A stretch of 64,000 bases of DNA from Struthio camelus (Eukaryota; Chordata; Aves; Struthioniformes; Struthionidae). A program made the position numbers and the translations under genes. Below are positions 25,179 through 37,400 of this stretch, in pieces. The stretch covers positions 27,525,068 to 27,589,067 of the forward strand of contig NC_090952.1 of NCBI RefSeq assembly GCF_040807025.1, written 5' to 3'. Below the pieces are notes generated by a model that did no database searches, was not told where the DNA came from, and saw only the letters and a program-made list of their open reading frames with translations. Position 1 is the stretch's first letter, and the number at the start of each line of letters is the position of its first letter.

Positions 25179-28100
25179 GCCCCGCGCAGGTCCCTCCCGC
25201 GGCCGGGCCCGCCGGCGGGGCTCTGCCGGCAGGTGCGCAGCGTGCGCGCGCGCCGCGGCAGAGGTATTTTCGGGCTGCAATCCTATTAGTTTATTAATTC
25301 GGGAGCCGCTTCATGAGTACGAGCGGGCTACGAGGGCGGTTCTGGCCGGGGCCCTGCGAAAGCAGATTACGGAGATCGGCAAAGCAGGCTTAGGAGCGAG
25401 GTGACGGTAATTGAGGTGGGCGCTCCGCTCTCGGCACCGCTCCGAGGGGGCTTGCGCATGGCTGCCGACTCACGCGGCGGCTCTCCGGGCCCGCGCGCCC
25501 CCCGGCCCACCCCGGCCACCAGCCCGTGTTATCCCTCCCGCGGGCACCTGCTAGCGGACAGATGGGAGGTGGCCTGGGACCTCCCCAACTCCTAAATGCG
25601 ACCCCGGAGCTCAGGGCCGGCAGAACCGGAGCGGCGGCCGCCGGGGCCGGGAAGGGCGGCCGCGGGGCTGGGAGCGCGCCGGAGGGAGGAGGCGCCCCGC
25701 GCCCAGGCGAGGGGCCGCAGGGGTCCCGCAAGGGCCGTCTCGCCCCCGGCCGCGGAGGTGGCGGCGGCTGGGGCAGAGCCCGCTGCCCGCCGAGGCGGGA
25801 CGGCGGCCGGCCTCTCCGCCCCGCGCCGTTTCGTAACGCCGAGGTTTGGCCTGGCCTGACCCGATTAGGGGGCGTTATTAATTCGGGGTCGGCTGCTGCA
25901 AATAGCAAACTCCTGGAAGCGCCGCGCGGCTTTGCCTGCCGGGAGGCCCGGGAGACCCCCGCCGCCTGCCCTGCTCGGCCGCAGCCGGCCCGGCGTCCTC
26001 CGTCCCCCCGGGGAGGCGCGGGAGCTCTCGCAGAGCCCTCGCCACCCGCGCGCCGACGCCTGCCAAACTCAGCGCAGCTGTGCCGCGAGCTGCGGCCGAA
26101 GCGGGGGGGGGGCTTTCGCTATCAGGACGCGTCGCCCGCAGCCGGGACTTGTGATCTCTTTAATTGCCCGCGGGAAAGCGGCTTAGTCTGCAGATTAGCG
26201 GGCGCTATTTCTGCCCAGGTCGGGGGGACACGTGCACTGCGACCTGGCGGTGGCGGGGCGGCGGGGGGGGTCCGCCCTGCCGCGGGGCTCGGGCGCCGGC
26301 GGATCGGGCTCGGTCTGCGTGGGACGAGCCTCATCCCGGCTGGCGGCTGCTGGTGAGACCGACCCTCGCCCCCCCCCCCGCCGCCCCCAAACCGGCCCCC
26401 GCGGGGGGACGCTGTAGCGGAGAGACGAGAGACGGCGTCTTCCTTTTTCCTGTTTCTTTCTGCAAGCGGCGAGAGGCTCCGGTCCACCCCTTTCGGCGGG
26501 GAATTACGGCAGCGCCGCTAAGCAGCAGCCAAGCCGGGCCGGCGGCGGCGGCGGGTCTCCGGCAGGACGGGGGTTTCCAGCCAGCAGGGTCCTCGCCAGG
26601 CCCAGGCGGGTTCGTGGCCGGCCGGGACGGGCGGCCGGCGAGGAGCTGGCGCCAGGCCAGCCTGCCGCGGTGCCGCTGCAGACGCCGAGGGATGCAAATG
26701 CAGAACCGCCGGCCCAAAATACACGAAACGGCCAAATTTCTCGGCACCCCCCCCACACACACCCCCCGCCCGAGCCCCGGGCCGCAGCTTCCTCCTGCCA
26801 CGGCGGAAAGCCCAGGTGGTGCCAGCCCAGGGGAAGGCCGGGACGGGGGCCGCGGCGCCGGCCCCAGCGCCCGCCCGGGGGCCTCCCGCTTGCTTTCGGC
26901 TCAGGGGCCAGCGCGGGCTGCAAAAAAAGCCGGTGCGGCTGGGTGCCCGGCGGGCACCGCGTCCCTCCCCGAGCGGGACTGGGCGCCGCCAAACCCGCTC
27001 GGCCCCCGGGGCAGCCGGCAGCAGATGGTGCCTGCTGCTCATCTGTAATTAACGGGCTGCAGCGTGCGGATAATCGCCCTAACGCGGCTGGAGCCCGCCG
27101 CCCGCTGCACCGGCCTGCCCAGCGCCCCCCCACCCCCAAAACCACCCGCTTATCGGTTGCGCCGCACCTGGCCGCGGCGTCACCCCGGCAGCTTCGTGCC
27201 GGGGCGGTTTGCAGCTCCCAGCGCTGCGGCCGGTTTCGGAGGCCCCCCCGGCTTTCCCCGGCCGTGCCCGGCACCCCCTCCCCAGCAGGAACGGCTGGCG
27301 AGGCACCGGCTCCGCTCTGGCCGAGCTGTTTCCTGCAGGCGAGGGGGGTGAATCAGGTCCCTTTGCTGGGCGCCGACCAGTTTTTAGCCAGAGTTTTTTA
27401 GCCCCATCCGAAATCGGGCTTTGCTCAGCGCCGGAGCACCCTTCCCGGCACCGGGAAAGGCCGACGGAGCAGGGGGGGGACACGGTGGCGGCTGCACCCG
27501 GCAGCCCCCTCGCTCCGCTGTGCAAACCGCCCCCCTGCCGGGGCCGGGTTGCAGCCCCCTGGTTGCACGGGTGACCCGCATCGCCCTCGGCCCCGGCTGG
27601 GCGGCTGCACCCGGGGGCTTTCGGAGCTGGGGGAGCAGCAGCGTCGCCGGTGCCGGCGGGGACGGGGACGGGGACCGGCCGCTCTCGGCTTTTGGCACCG
27701 CTGATGCTGCAAGGAGCGAGCCCCGCGCCGCCGGCGGAGCGGCCCTGGCCCCCGCGGCACCCACATGACTGCGCTGGCTTCCTCCGGGCGGCCGCCAGCC
27801 CGCGGGGCCGGGGAGGAGGAGCGAGGAGGCTGGTCCTGACAGCGGGGCCAGGAAAGTGCAGCGAAGGAGGAAGAGCGGCGGTGGGGAGCCCGGCGGGCCG
27901 AGCGGAGCAGGCCGAGCAGCCCGGCGGGGCCGGCGGGCGCCTGCAGCCTCGGGGCGGGCGAAGGGCGCCCGCACCCCGGCGGGGTCGGGGCGGCCGCGGC
28001 GGGGGAAGCAGCCGTCGGCCCGCGCATCCTCCCGGCTCCGCTCCGGCGGCTGCAGCCCGGGAGGGCCGGCCGCCCCGGTGCCGGGAGCCGGCGGGCGGCG

Positions 28101-28494
28101 GCACGAGCGAGGGAAGGTGAGTGCGCGCGTCGCCGGGAGCTGGGTGGCCCCGGCGGCACGCTGCCCTGGGGAAGGTCCGTTCGCTGATCCGCACCTCTTC
28201 CCCGCTCCGGACAGGCCGGGTGGATGGAGAGCATCCGCACCGGCGGCCGCTGCCAGCCAAGCCGCTGCCGCCCGCGCCCCTTCCCGCGTCCCCGGCCGGG
28301 CTCCCCGAGGATGCCACCGTCCCCGTGACGAGCCCGTCCGCGGCTGCTCGTCGCCCGCCGCCATCCGCTGGCGCCGGTGCCGCCGGGCCGCTCGCCTCTC
28401 GGCCCTCGTCCGCCCGCCGCCGCCGGAGCGCCGCCGAGCCGGACGCCGGGGCCCATGCTGGGCTGGGCCCGGCGGCCGCCTGCCGCTCGGGAGG
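25179..28494. promoter_or_regulatory. Divergent CpG-rich interval between ARR3 and the SHIP-like gene
   Basis: About 3.3 kb of extremely GC-rich sequence with frequent CpG separates two genes pointing away from each other. The part next to 28495 is the likely promoter and leader of the SHIP-like gene. AT-rich islets such as TTATTAATTCGGG occur near 25290 and 25876. Long open frames on both strands look compositional. No exon could be supported. Confidence 0.5.
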
Positions 28495-31400
28495 ATGGCG
28501 GCGGCCAGCTGGTACCACCGCGACATCAGCCGGGTGGTGGCTGAAGACCTGCTGGCCAAAGCGGGGAAGGACGGATGCTTCCTGGTGCGGGACAGCGAGT
28601 CCGTGTCCGGGGCGTACGCCCTGTGCCTGCTGTGAGTCCCTGTCCTTTCCCTCGTCCCTCTGCCCCGGCCCCGGCCGGCGCGCCGATCCCGCCGCTGTCA
28701 GGCGGGCCGGTGGCCGGGCCGCACGGAGCGGTCCTCCTCCGGGGAGAAGCAGGCGGCCGAGGCGGAGGGCGGCCTTCGGAGCAGCCCCCGGCCTCTCTGG
28801 CCCCGCTCCCGGCAGGACGAGCTCCCCGAGCAGCTCTCGGCTTGCTCGGCCCCCGGGGACAGAGGAGGCCGCCGGGAAGCGCCCGGCCCCGGGCACCCTC
28901 ACCGGCGGCCACGCGGGGCGGCGCCTCTCGCACGCTTGGAAGGATGCCACCCCCTTTCCTACGGTTCCCCTGGCCCGGCGCGCGGTGCAAATTGCAAACA
29001 CATGGCGCCGAGGAGCGCGGGAGGGTGCAGCGGACTTGTCCCCCCCCCCCACCGCCGCCGTCCCCGGCAGCCTCCCGGCCTCGCTGGGCTCCAGCCCGTG
29101 CCCTGATTCAGGGCTCAGCCCCGCGCCGCCGCCGCCGGGACTGCACAGCTCCGCCAGAGCCCTCGGGGCTCCGCGCCGGCGCCTGGCCCGGACGCCGCGT
29201 GCCGGGATGGCCCCCCCCTTCCCGGGGGCCCAGCCCGCGTGGAGCGGCGCACCGGCACCCGCTGAGACCCCCCCTGCTCGTGGCAGGTTCCAGAGGCACG
29301 TGCACACCTACCGCATCGTCCCCGATGACGAGGGGCTGCTCTCCGTCCAGGTGGGTGGAGCGGGGGCCGCGGCGCCGCGCCGGCTGCTCCCGCCGCCACG
29401 CCGGCGGAGCTCCCCCCCCCCGGGGGGGGGCAGCTCGTGAGCGGGATTTGGGGTCCGGCAGGAAGCAGGTGCGGACAGGCTGGTGCCTTTGCCGCCGCCA
29501 GCGTCGGGGCGCGCCGGCCGAGGTGGCGTTCGCGCTTCCATGCACGCCGGAGCCGCAAGCGAGCGCTGCGGTTTTCTTTTTGCATAAGGCAGCTTCAGCG
29601 CGCGGCGGCACAGGATGTGAACGCGCTGCACGGACCCTTTTTGCAGCACGGCCTCGCCGAGCTTCCCGACGCGCCGAGCTGAGCGCGGCTGCAGCCTGGC
29701 AGCACCAGCTCTCCGGCAGCGCCGCGCTCCCGCAGCCCGCTGCCGCCTTTAAGCCCACGGCTTTACCCCCGCTGCCTTCGCGTCTGGCGCGGCTGCAATA
29801 AACTGCTCGCCCGTGTTTGTGCCCCGCGGCGAGAGCACGAGCCCCTCCTGGCGCCCCGGTGTCAGGGCACGATGAGGAGCGGGGCCGGGCGCGGAGCGCC
29901 GGGAGCAGGGGGCGGGAAAGGCCGCGGCAATGCCCTCTCCGCTTCCTCCCCCAGACCATCCAGGGCATCCAGGCCAAGTGCTTCCGCACCCTCACCGACC
30001 TGGTCGGCGCCTACCAGCAGCCCAACAACGGCCTGGTGACGCCCCTGCTCTACCCCGTGCACCGGGCGCGGGAGGCGGCCGACGAGGACTCGGGTGCGCA
30101 GGGGCCGTGGGACGGCGGCGGCCGGCGAGCTGGAGCAGGAGCGGGCGGGCGGGCGGGCGAGCCGTGCCGCCGTCCCTCTGAGCCGGTGCCCGTCTGCCGC
30201 AGATGGGGACGACGGCCGGGGGGGCGCGCCGGCCAGCACCGGCCCCCCCGGCGGGGCCGCCCCGGGCGCCTGGGCCGGCGCTCCGACCGGCCGGACCCAC
30301 ATCTCGCAGCAGCTGCACCTGCGGCTGCAGGAGCAGGTCCACAGCAGGTAACGTGTGCCCGGCCCGGCTGCCGTTGCCCCCCCGGAGGCTGGCGGAGACG
30401 CCGCCGGGGTGGGACTCTGCATCGAGCGCCGGGGCGCAGGCAGCGCTGGCGAGAAAAGGCTCCCGCGCTCTCAGCCGTCTCTGGCCGTTGCAGCCCAGCC
30501 AGCGACTTCATGGGCTTCATGGCCGAGTACCTCACCCACCACCTGCAGCTGGACCTGGAGGCGCTGCGCAACGGGAACCTGCAGCTGCGCCACCTCAGCA
30601 CCGCGCTCGTCACGGCCTGCCGCGGGCTGCACAGGCGAGTGGGCACGGCAGCGGCGGCGCCGGGAGGCCGACGGGCCTGGCCCGCCTCCCTCTGCCGAGC
30701 GGGAGATGCCGGCGGCCCGCGCAGCCCGCGCGACGCCTCTCCGCTGCGCGGCCGAGGGGGGCTGCCCGGCGGCTCCTTCCGCCGTCCTCCCTCTCACGCT
30801 TCCGCTCGCCTCCCTGCAGCGAGATCGACTTCACGTTGGCTGGTTTGGAGACGTTGGCCAAGGTGTTCGACCCTCCCGCATCCCCCCGCAGCCCCACGAG
30901 GGAGCAGGTGAGCCCCCGGGCGGGAGCGCAGCCGGCCCCGAGCCCGGCGCTGGGGACGGCAGATGTCTCGCCACGCATGGGCGAGCGCAGCTGCTCGGCG
31001 GGGACGGCAGGGAGCTGCTCGGGGCAGTTTCGGTGCCTGCGTGCACCCGGAAAGGCGCTGCGTGCACGGCCTGCAGGGACGCGGGTCCCGGCACGGTGCT
31101 CTGTCGGTGGTGGAGGGGGCCCGGGAGGACTGGGAATTCGTTTCTGCATCCAGTCCACGATGCCGCAGGAGGGGGAGCCAATTCCCTGCCTGGCCCCAGG
31201 ACCCCACGTGCTGCAGCACGTCCTGCCCCTGTGGTGGGACCGGCCGTGGAGAAACCCACCAGGCAGAGCCAACTGTGCCGCTGCGAAAGCCTCCGCCCTC
31301 CCAGCGAGTGTCCATCTCTCTCCCCAGGGTCTCCTGACCAGTGATCCGGACCTGGAGTTGCTCCTCAGCAAGATATCCACTGTCAACCATCTTCTCTCTT

Positions 31401-34400
31401 CCCTGGAGAAAAAGGTGCCTGGCCTCATTGCCGGAGTGGGCAAGGGGCACTGCAGGGCACCTGGGAGCGTGTGGATCGGGCAGTGGGACAGAAATCAGGA
31501 TTTGGGATGCTAAGTCATTTTCTGACCCTATCAGAGGGGTTAAGGTCCCTCTCCCGCCGCCAAGCACATCACCAGCTCCCCGCTTTGCGTCCATCTCTCT
31601 CCGCAGGTGCTGAGGTCGCTGCAGGAGACGGTGTCCAAGCACAACCTGGCACTGCCCAGTGTGGCCGCGGCCCCCCAGCCCGCCACCAAGCCCCTGGCCG
31701 TGCAGAGCTTCGAGGTGAGGCCGGGCTGGGGCAAACTGCAGCCATGGGGGGCAGATGGAGCAGACTGCAGAGGCAGGAGCCAGTCCTCCCAGCACGGGGT
31801 GGGCGCTGACCCCTGTGAGCATGTCCCCGTGCTGCAGGTGAAGGTGGGCAAGTCGCAGCGAGCAGTCCTCACGGTGGACGTGGAGTCAGGCACAGTGGCC
31901 ATCACCAAGAAGGGCAGTGGGACTCCAGAAGAGATCATCCCTCAGGACAAAAGTAAGGACCCACCATCTCCCCGCTGGTCCCCAGGGGACAGTGCAGGAC
32001 CAGGGGCTCCCTCTGCAAGGGCAGCAAGGGATCTCCCTGGGACACCACTTTGGGGATAGGCCTGATGCCGAGGTGATGGCCTCCATCCTCTCTGGAGACT
32101 GTGGGGACAGTGGGAGTGGGCCGTATGTGCCCCCAGCCCTGCACAGCCGAGGCTGGGGGTGCCGGACGGGCGGCGGGACCTGCCGTTGCTCCGCTCACAC
32201 CCATGGGCATCCAGTCTTGCAGCTGATTAAATACCAGAGCGTGCAGAGCAAGGTGAGGCTGGTGTATGACCGGGACCAGCACAAGAGCCTGAGCAGAGAC
32301 TTTGTCTTCCCAAGTGCACGGGTAAGAGGACCCTGCCACGTCCTGAGGTTAATAACTTTCTGCATGTCCCAGGCTCCCCTGCCTGGAAGTTAACATGCCC
32401 GCAGCCTGGCTGCAGCCCTGTGGACCTGGCCATCAACACCTCTTGCGGTGCCATGTTCCTCAAAGCCCTGGGTCCTTTGCTGGGGCCCTGAGGACACCTG
32501 TTTCCTCCTGCAGAAGCGTGAGGCCTTTTGCCAGCTGCTCCAACTCATGAAGATCCAGCACTCCAACCTGGATGAGCCTGACCTCATCTCGGTGTACGTC
32601 GGGACATGGAACATGGGTAAGGGGCCGGGAAATGCTCACATCATGCAGGGAGGCCTTCATGGCTGGTTGTGCCTCCAGGGACAGCTTTGGAAGGGGAGGC
32701 TTGCAGCAGCTGCCCTGGGATGTCTAGGGTTGGAGCTGCTCCTTGGTGGGACGAGGAGGCTGGAGAAAGCTCGGATTTGGCCTTCTCTGGGTTTGTCAGT
32801 CCCATCATGATCCACTTGCCTTGTGGTTGTGTTGAGTAAATAGATGAGCTGGGATACTTGGAGGGTTTTAGAGAGGAGCAGTAAATCTGAGCACGGGTCT
32901 GGGCTTTGCATGGGTGGACCTTGTGGTTGACATGATGCTTTCCATCCCCCATGGGGCCTTGACACACCCCTGGGGGCTGAGAGGGGCTCAGGGAACCAGC
33001 CTTGGAGGCAGCCTGGTGCTGTCGTCCTACTTGGGCGCTTGGTGACTGCCATCCCTTCTCCCCTCTCCCCACAGGCAGCACCCCGCCGCCCCGGTCCCTT
33101 GCCTCCTGGCTGACATCACGGGGCCTGGGGCGCACTCAGGACGAGACCACAGCCTGCATCCCCCATGACATCTATGTGATCGGCACCCAGGAGAACTCCT
33201 TGGGTGATCGCGAGTGGGTGGAGTTCCTACGAGCATCTCTGAAGACGCTGATGGCCATAGACTACCGAGTGGTAATGGCTTGGGCCAAAGCTTGAGGAAG
33301 ATCCGTCTTGGGGTCTTAGCTGCCCTCTCCGCCTTTGCCAGGGGGATGCCCACTTGATAAAAAGCCTGAAGACTTCCACAAACAGTTTCAGGAAGCTGAT
33401 TACCCACCAGTAATCGAGCTGGGGTTCTCACACCTAAACCCAATGTCCTCTTCACTTTTCTGCTTCTTCACCCTGTCCTGCTCATTGTGGGTAGCTGGTG
33501 GGCACGGGCAGGAGCTGGGCACCCCAGCTCACCCCCGTCTCCAGGGGCCATGCAGGCTGGCTCACCCCTATCTCCCGCAGGTCGCCCTGCAGTGCCTCTG
33601 GAGTATCAAGATGGTCGTGCTGGTGAAACCAGAGCACGAGCGGCGCATCAGTCACGTGAACACATCCAGTGTGAAGACAGGCATTGCCAACACCCTTGGT
33701 GCGGGCCGGGAAGGGGCTGCGGGTCCTCTTGGTGGGATAGGGCAGGGTGGGCTGTTGCAGTCAGGGATGCCCTGAGCCAGGGTGGCAGCCTGGGGGCATG
33801 GTGCAGGGACTGCCACGTGCCATCTCTGCCATGCTGCAAGAGAGTGTTGTCTCCTCCGGCTGCTCAGCTTCCCGTGTGTCCCCACAGGTAACAAGGGAGC
33901 TGTGGGCATCTCCTTCCTTTTCAATGGGACATCCTTCGGGTTTGTGAACTGCCACCTGGCCTCAGGGAGTGAGAAGACCCACAGGTGACAGAGGGACACA
34001 GGAGGATGGGACGCACCACAGGGTGGTGGGACAAACCCACCTGGGGTGGGCTGGGTGTAGCAATGCCTAATGGTCCAGGTAGGTCCTTGTTCAGATGGGT
34101 CACTTAGGCATCCCGGAAAGTTCCTGATGGGCCACAAAGGAAACAGCAATAAAACACAAAGCCAAAAAAACAGCCGGTAACAAAGGATATCCTTCCTCAT
34201 AGCTTTTTCTTTCCTCTATGTTATAGCAAACTTACACATGGCTTCTCCTCCCACGTTTCCTGCTTACTCCTTGCAAGTGCAGCTGCAAGGGAGCTGGGTT
34301 TGCACCCCGAGCCCTTTGGAGGGAGAGAAGTTTCAGTCCCTGAATGTCAGACATTGGGTTCAGGGCTGCTAGTGCCCGTCCCCATCCTGTGCATGCTGCC

Positions 34401-37400
34401 CCAACCATGCAGAGCCCAGCGGGCCAGGGACTGGGGGTGGCTGGTGGTGGGGCTGGCCCCGGGGGCAGGACTGGCGGTGGGGCTGTCTCACCTGCTCTGC
34501 TCCCATCCCCCTGTGCGGTGCAGGAGGAACCAGAACTACAGCGATATCCTGCGCTCGCTCGTGCTGGGCGACAAGCGGCTCAGTGCCTTTGACCTCACCT
34601 TGCGTTTCACCCACCTCTTTTGGTTTGGGGACCTCAACTACCGCCTCAACATGGACGTGCAGGTAGGAGCGAGGCCCCGGTAGCTCTGCAGCCCCGGGAG
34701 TGCTGCAGGGACCGGGGCCGTGCTGGAGTTGTCACTGGGGCAGGGTGACACCAACGGGGGGGGCCCTGTCCCAGTTCCAAAGAAAGCAGGGGTGAAGGGG
34801 AGCCCGGGGCATGTGCTCAGGGCCCCCGGCTGGGGCTGGTACTGAGGAGGAGCCGAGGAGGGTCCTGGATGCTCATCATGATGCTGAAGCAAAGGGAGGG
34901 ATGAAGAAGAGCCCACATGCTCACAAACTCTTTCTTCCTCCCTGCCCAGAACATCCTAGCCCATGTAACCAAGAGGGAGTTTGAAGCCCTCCTGGCTGTG
35001 GACCAGCTCACCCTGGAGCGGGAGAAGAACAAGGTCTTCCTACGATTCAGTGAGTGCTGGCACAAGGTGCCAAAAACATGAGGGGCCCCGAACGTGCACC
35101 AAGGAAAGCCCCCCTGGGGCAGCACATCTGGGTGGTGAGGGAGGCTGGCCTCGGCCCCGGCACTTGTGTGCCCATGGACATGGCTATGCCACTCCCAGCA
35201 TGGGACCTGGGCTGGGGGTGCTGCTCGGAAGAGCCCCAGCAGGATGAGGAGTGTGGCAGATGATGTCCCCAGCCTTGTTCCAGCCGTGGGGACATTCAGG
35301 GACACTGGCCCTGGCTCAGCTCTGCCTCTTGGTTCCCAGGTGAGGGTGACATCTCCTTCCCTCCCACCTATCGGTATGAACGGGGCTCCCGGGACAACTA
35401 CATCTGGCAGAAGTTCAAGACCACAGGGGTGAGTTCCCAGACTCTCATGCTGATGCCAGGGCTCCAGAGGTCCAGCCCCATGCCGGGGGAATGGGGACAG
35501 CAGCTGGGGATGATGACAGGCAGGCTGCATGGCGAGCAGAGAGCCCGCTTCATGCTCAGCCCTCACACCTCTGCCAGCCCTTCCCCTCTGCCAAAGAAGG
35601 TTTGTCAGGAGGAAAATATCTTTTAGGGGTCCTCTATCCACTCCCTTGGTGGGGAACAAGAGAGAAAGCTTCTGCGGTGGGAAAAGCACTGGGTTGGTGG
35701 GAGAAAGCGGCCAGATCTGAGGACTGCGGAAGCAGCACCTACACTGACTGTATTTCCTGTTCCCAGATGAGGATCAACGTCCCCTCGTGGTGTGACCGTA
35801 TCCTGTGGAAGTCGCACCCAGAGACCCATCTGGTCTGTAACTCGTATGGTGAGTGAAGTGCCCCAGAGCCCTGCTGAGGGTTTGGGGGCAGCCGAGCGTC
35901 AGCGGGGCTGCCGGTGGTGCTGGGGTTCAGTGGCCATCACCCAGCTCCCCCTTCTTGCATTTCAGGCTGCACCGATGACATCGTGACCAGCGACCACTCT
36001 CCGGTCTTTGCCACCTTTGAGGTGGGAGTGACATCGCAGTTTGTGCCCAAGAAGGGTAAGGGTGAGGGTGATGGTGAGGGTGACAGTGATGGTGAGGGTG
36101 AGGGTGGAGGTGAAGGTAAGGGTGAGGGAGCACTCTCTCTGGGAGGGTGATTGCCTTGGGAGCAATCAGGCCCAGGGACAGCTCGCAGCCCTGCTTCTTC
36201 CTGGCTTTGTCCACAAACCTGCCGGGCCCTGGGGCAAGCCCTGAGCGTGGTGCTCGGCCAGCACGTGCTAAGCTCCTGGTGCCCGCCTGCAGCGCCCGGC
36301 TCCAGCCCTGAGTCCCTGGCCTGCATCGAGTGGGAGAGCATCGAGGTGATTGTGAAAACTGCCAGCCGCAGCAAGTGCTACATCGAGTTTCACTCCTACT
36401 GCCTGGAGGGTGAGCCAGCCCCCGGGGGCTGGGGGAGGACCTCGGGATGCAAGGGGCATCTGTGCACCCATGCACCGTGAGCACGGGCACGGTGCTCCCC
36501 CGTGGGCCAGGGCAGCGAGGGGTGCAGGGGTGGCTGCGCTCTGCCACTTGGCATCGGGGCAGCCGGGCACCCCGGGGCAATGAACAGAGGCACCGAGCTT
36601 GACGCTGGGTTAAGGATGGAGCCCAAGACAGGTTGGTGGGCAGCAGGGTCAGCAGCGGGAGGGAGCTGCTTCTCCTCATGCTCTCTTGCCGGCAGAGCCC
36701 CAGCGGAGCGGGGAGAACACGTCCCAGAGCTGTGACATCCCCGGCTTCCTCAAGCTCAGCTGGTCGGCTAAACACTTGCCCGTGGTGAGCACCGGGGAGA
36801 GGGGGTCCAGGCTGCAGCAGCAGGGCAGAGGCGGGTGGACGAGGCACAAGCTGCCCCTTCACGCCGGCTCTGCGCCAGCCCCTGAGCATCTCCCTCCCTA
36901 TCCCTCCCGCCTGGCTCGGCACCAGCGCTCTGCTCCAAGGGGAGCGCCGGGGCTGTCATCACCCCCAAGGCCGAAGTGACCCTTGTACCAGCCCACTCCC
37001 CAACACCTGCTCTCCCCATGCACAGCTGCACCCCATCCTCCCGGACCTGGAGTACCTGGGGGACCAGCACTTGCTGCTCAGCATCAAGGGCGTGGAGAGC
37101 TGCGAGTCATACGGTGCGTCCCTGCGCCAGGCTCCGCACGGCAGGTTGCTGCGGGTGACCCGCAGACACCTTCGGGGTGGGGGCTAGCGGGGTCTGGGGA
37201 GGGGGTCTGCAGAGAGCTACAGGTTGCAAGCTCAGAGCTGCAGGAGGTCTGCCCCCAGCACAGCACTGTCTCCTGTGCCAGGGGCCAGAGAGACCTCGGT
37301 GGCCTGTATGAGGCCGTGACCACAGGCCTGGCCCCTAAAGGAAGCATGGATGGTGTCAAGAACAGCCTTTGCATGCAATTTTTGGGAAACAGTCTCTCCT

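Noticed and set aside
25526-27048. Plus-strand frames of 276 and 294 codons between ARR3 and the SHIP-like gene
   Set aside because: Arg/Gly/Pro-rich composition with no recognisable domain; typical of CpG islands.
27079-29307. 742-codon minus-strand frame
   Set aside because: It is antisense to the SHIP-like promoter and first two exons; stops are rare because of GC content, and no domain is visible.
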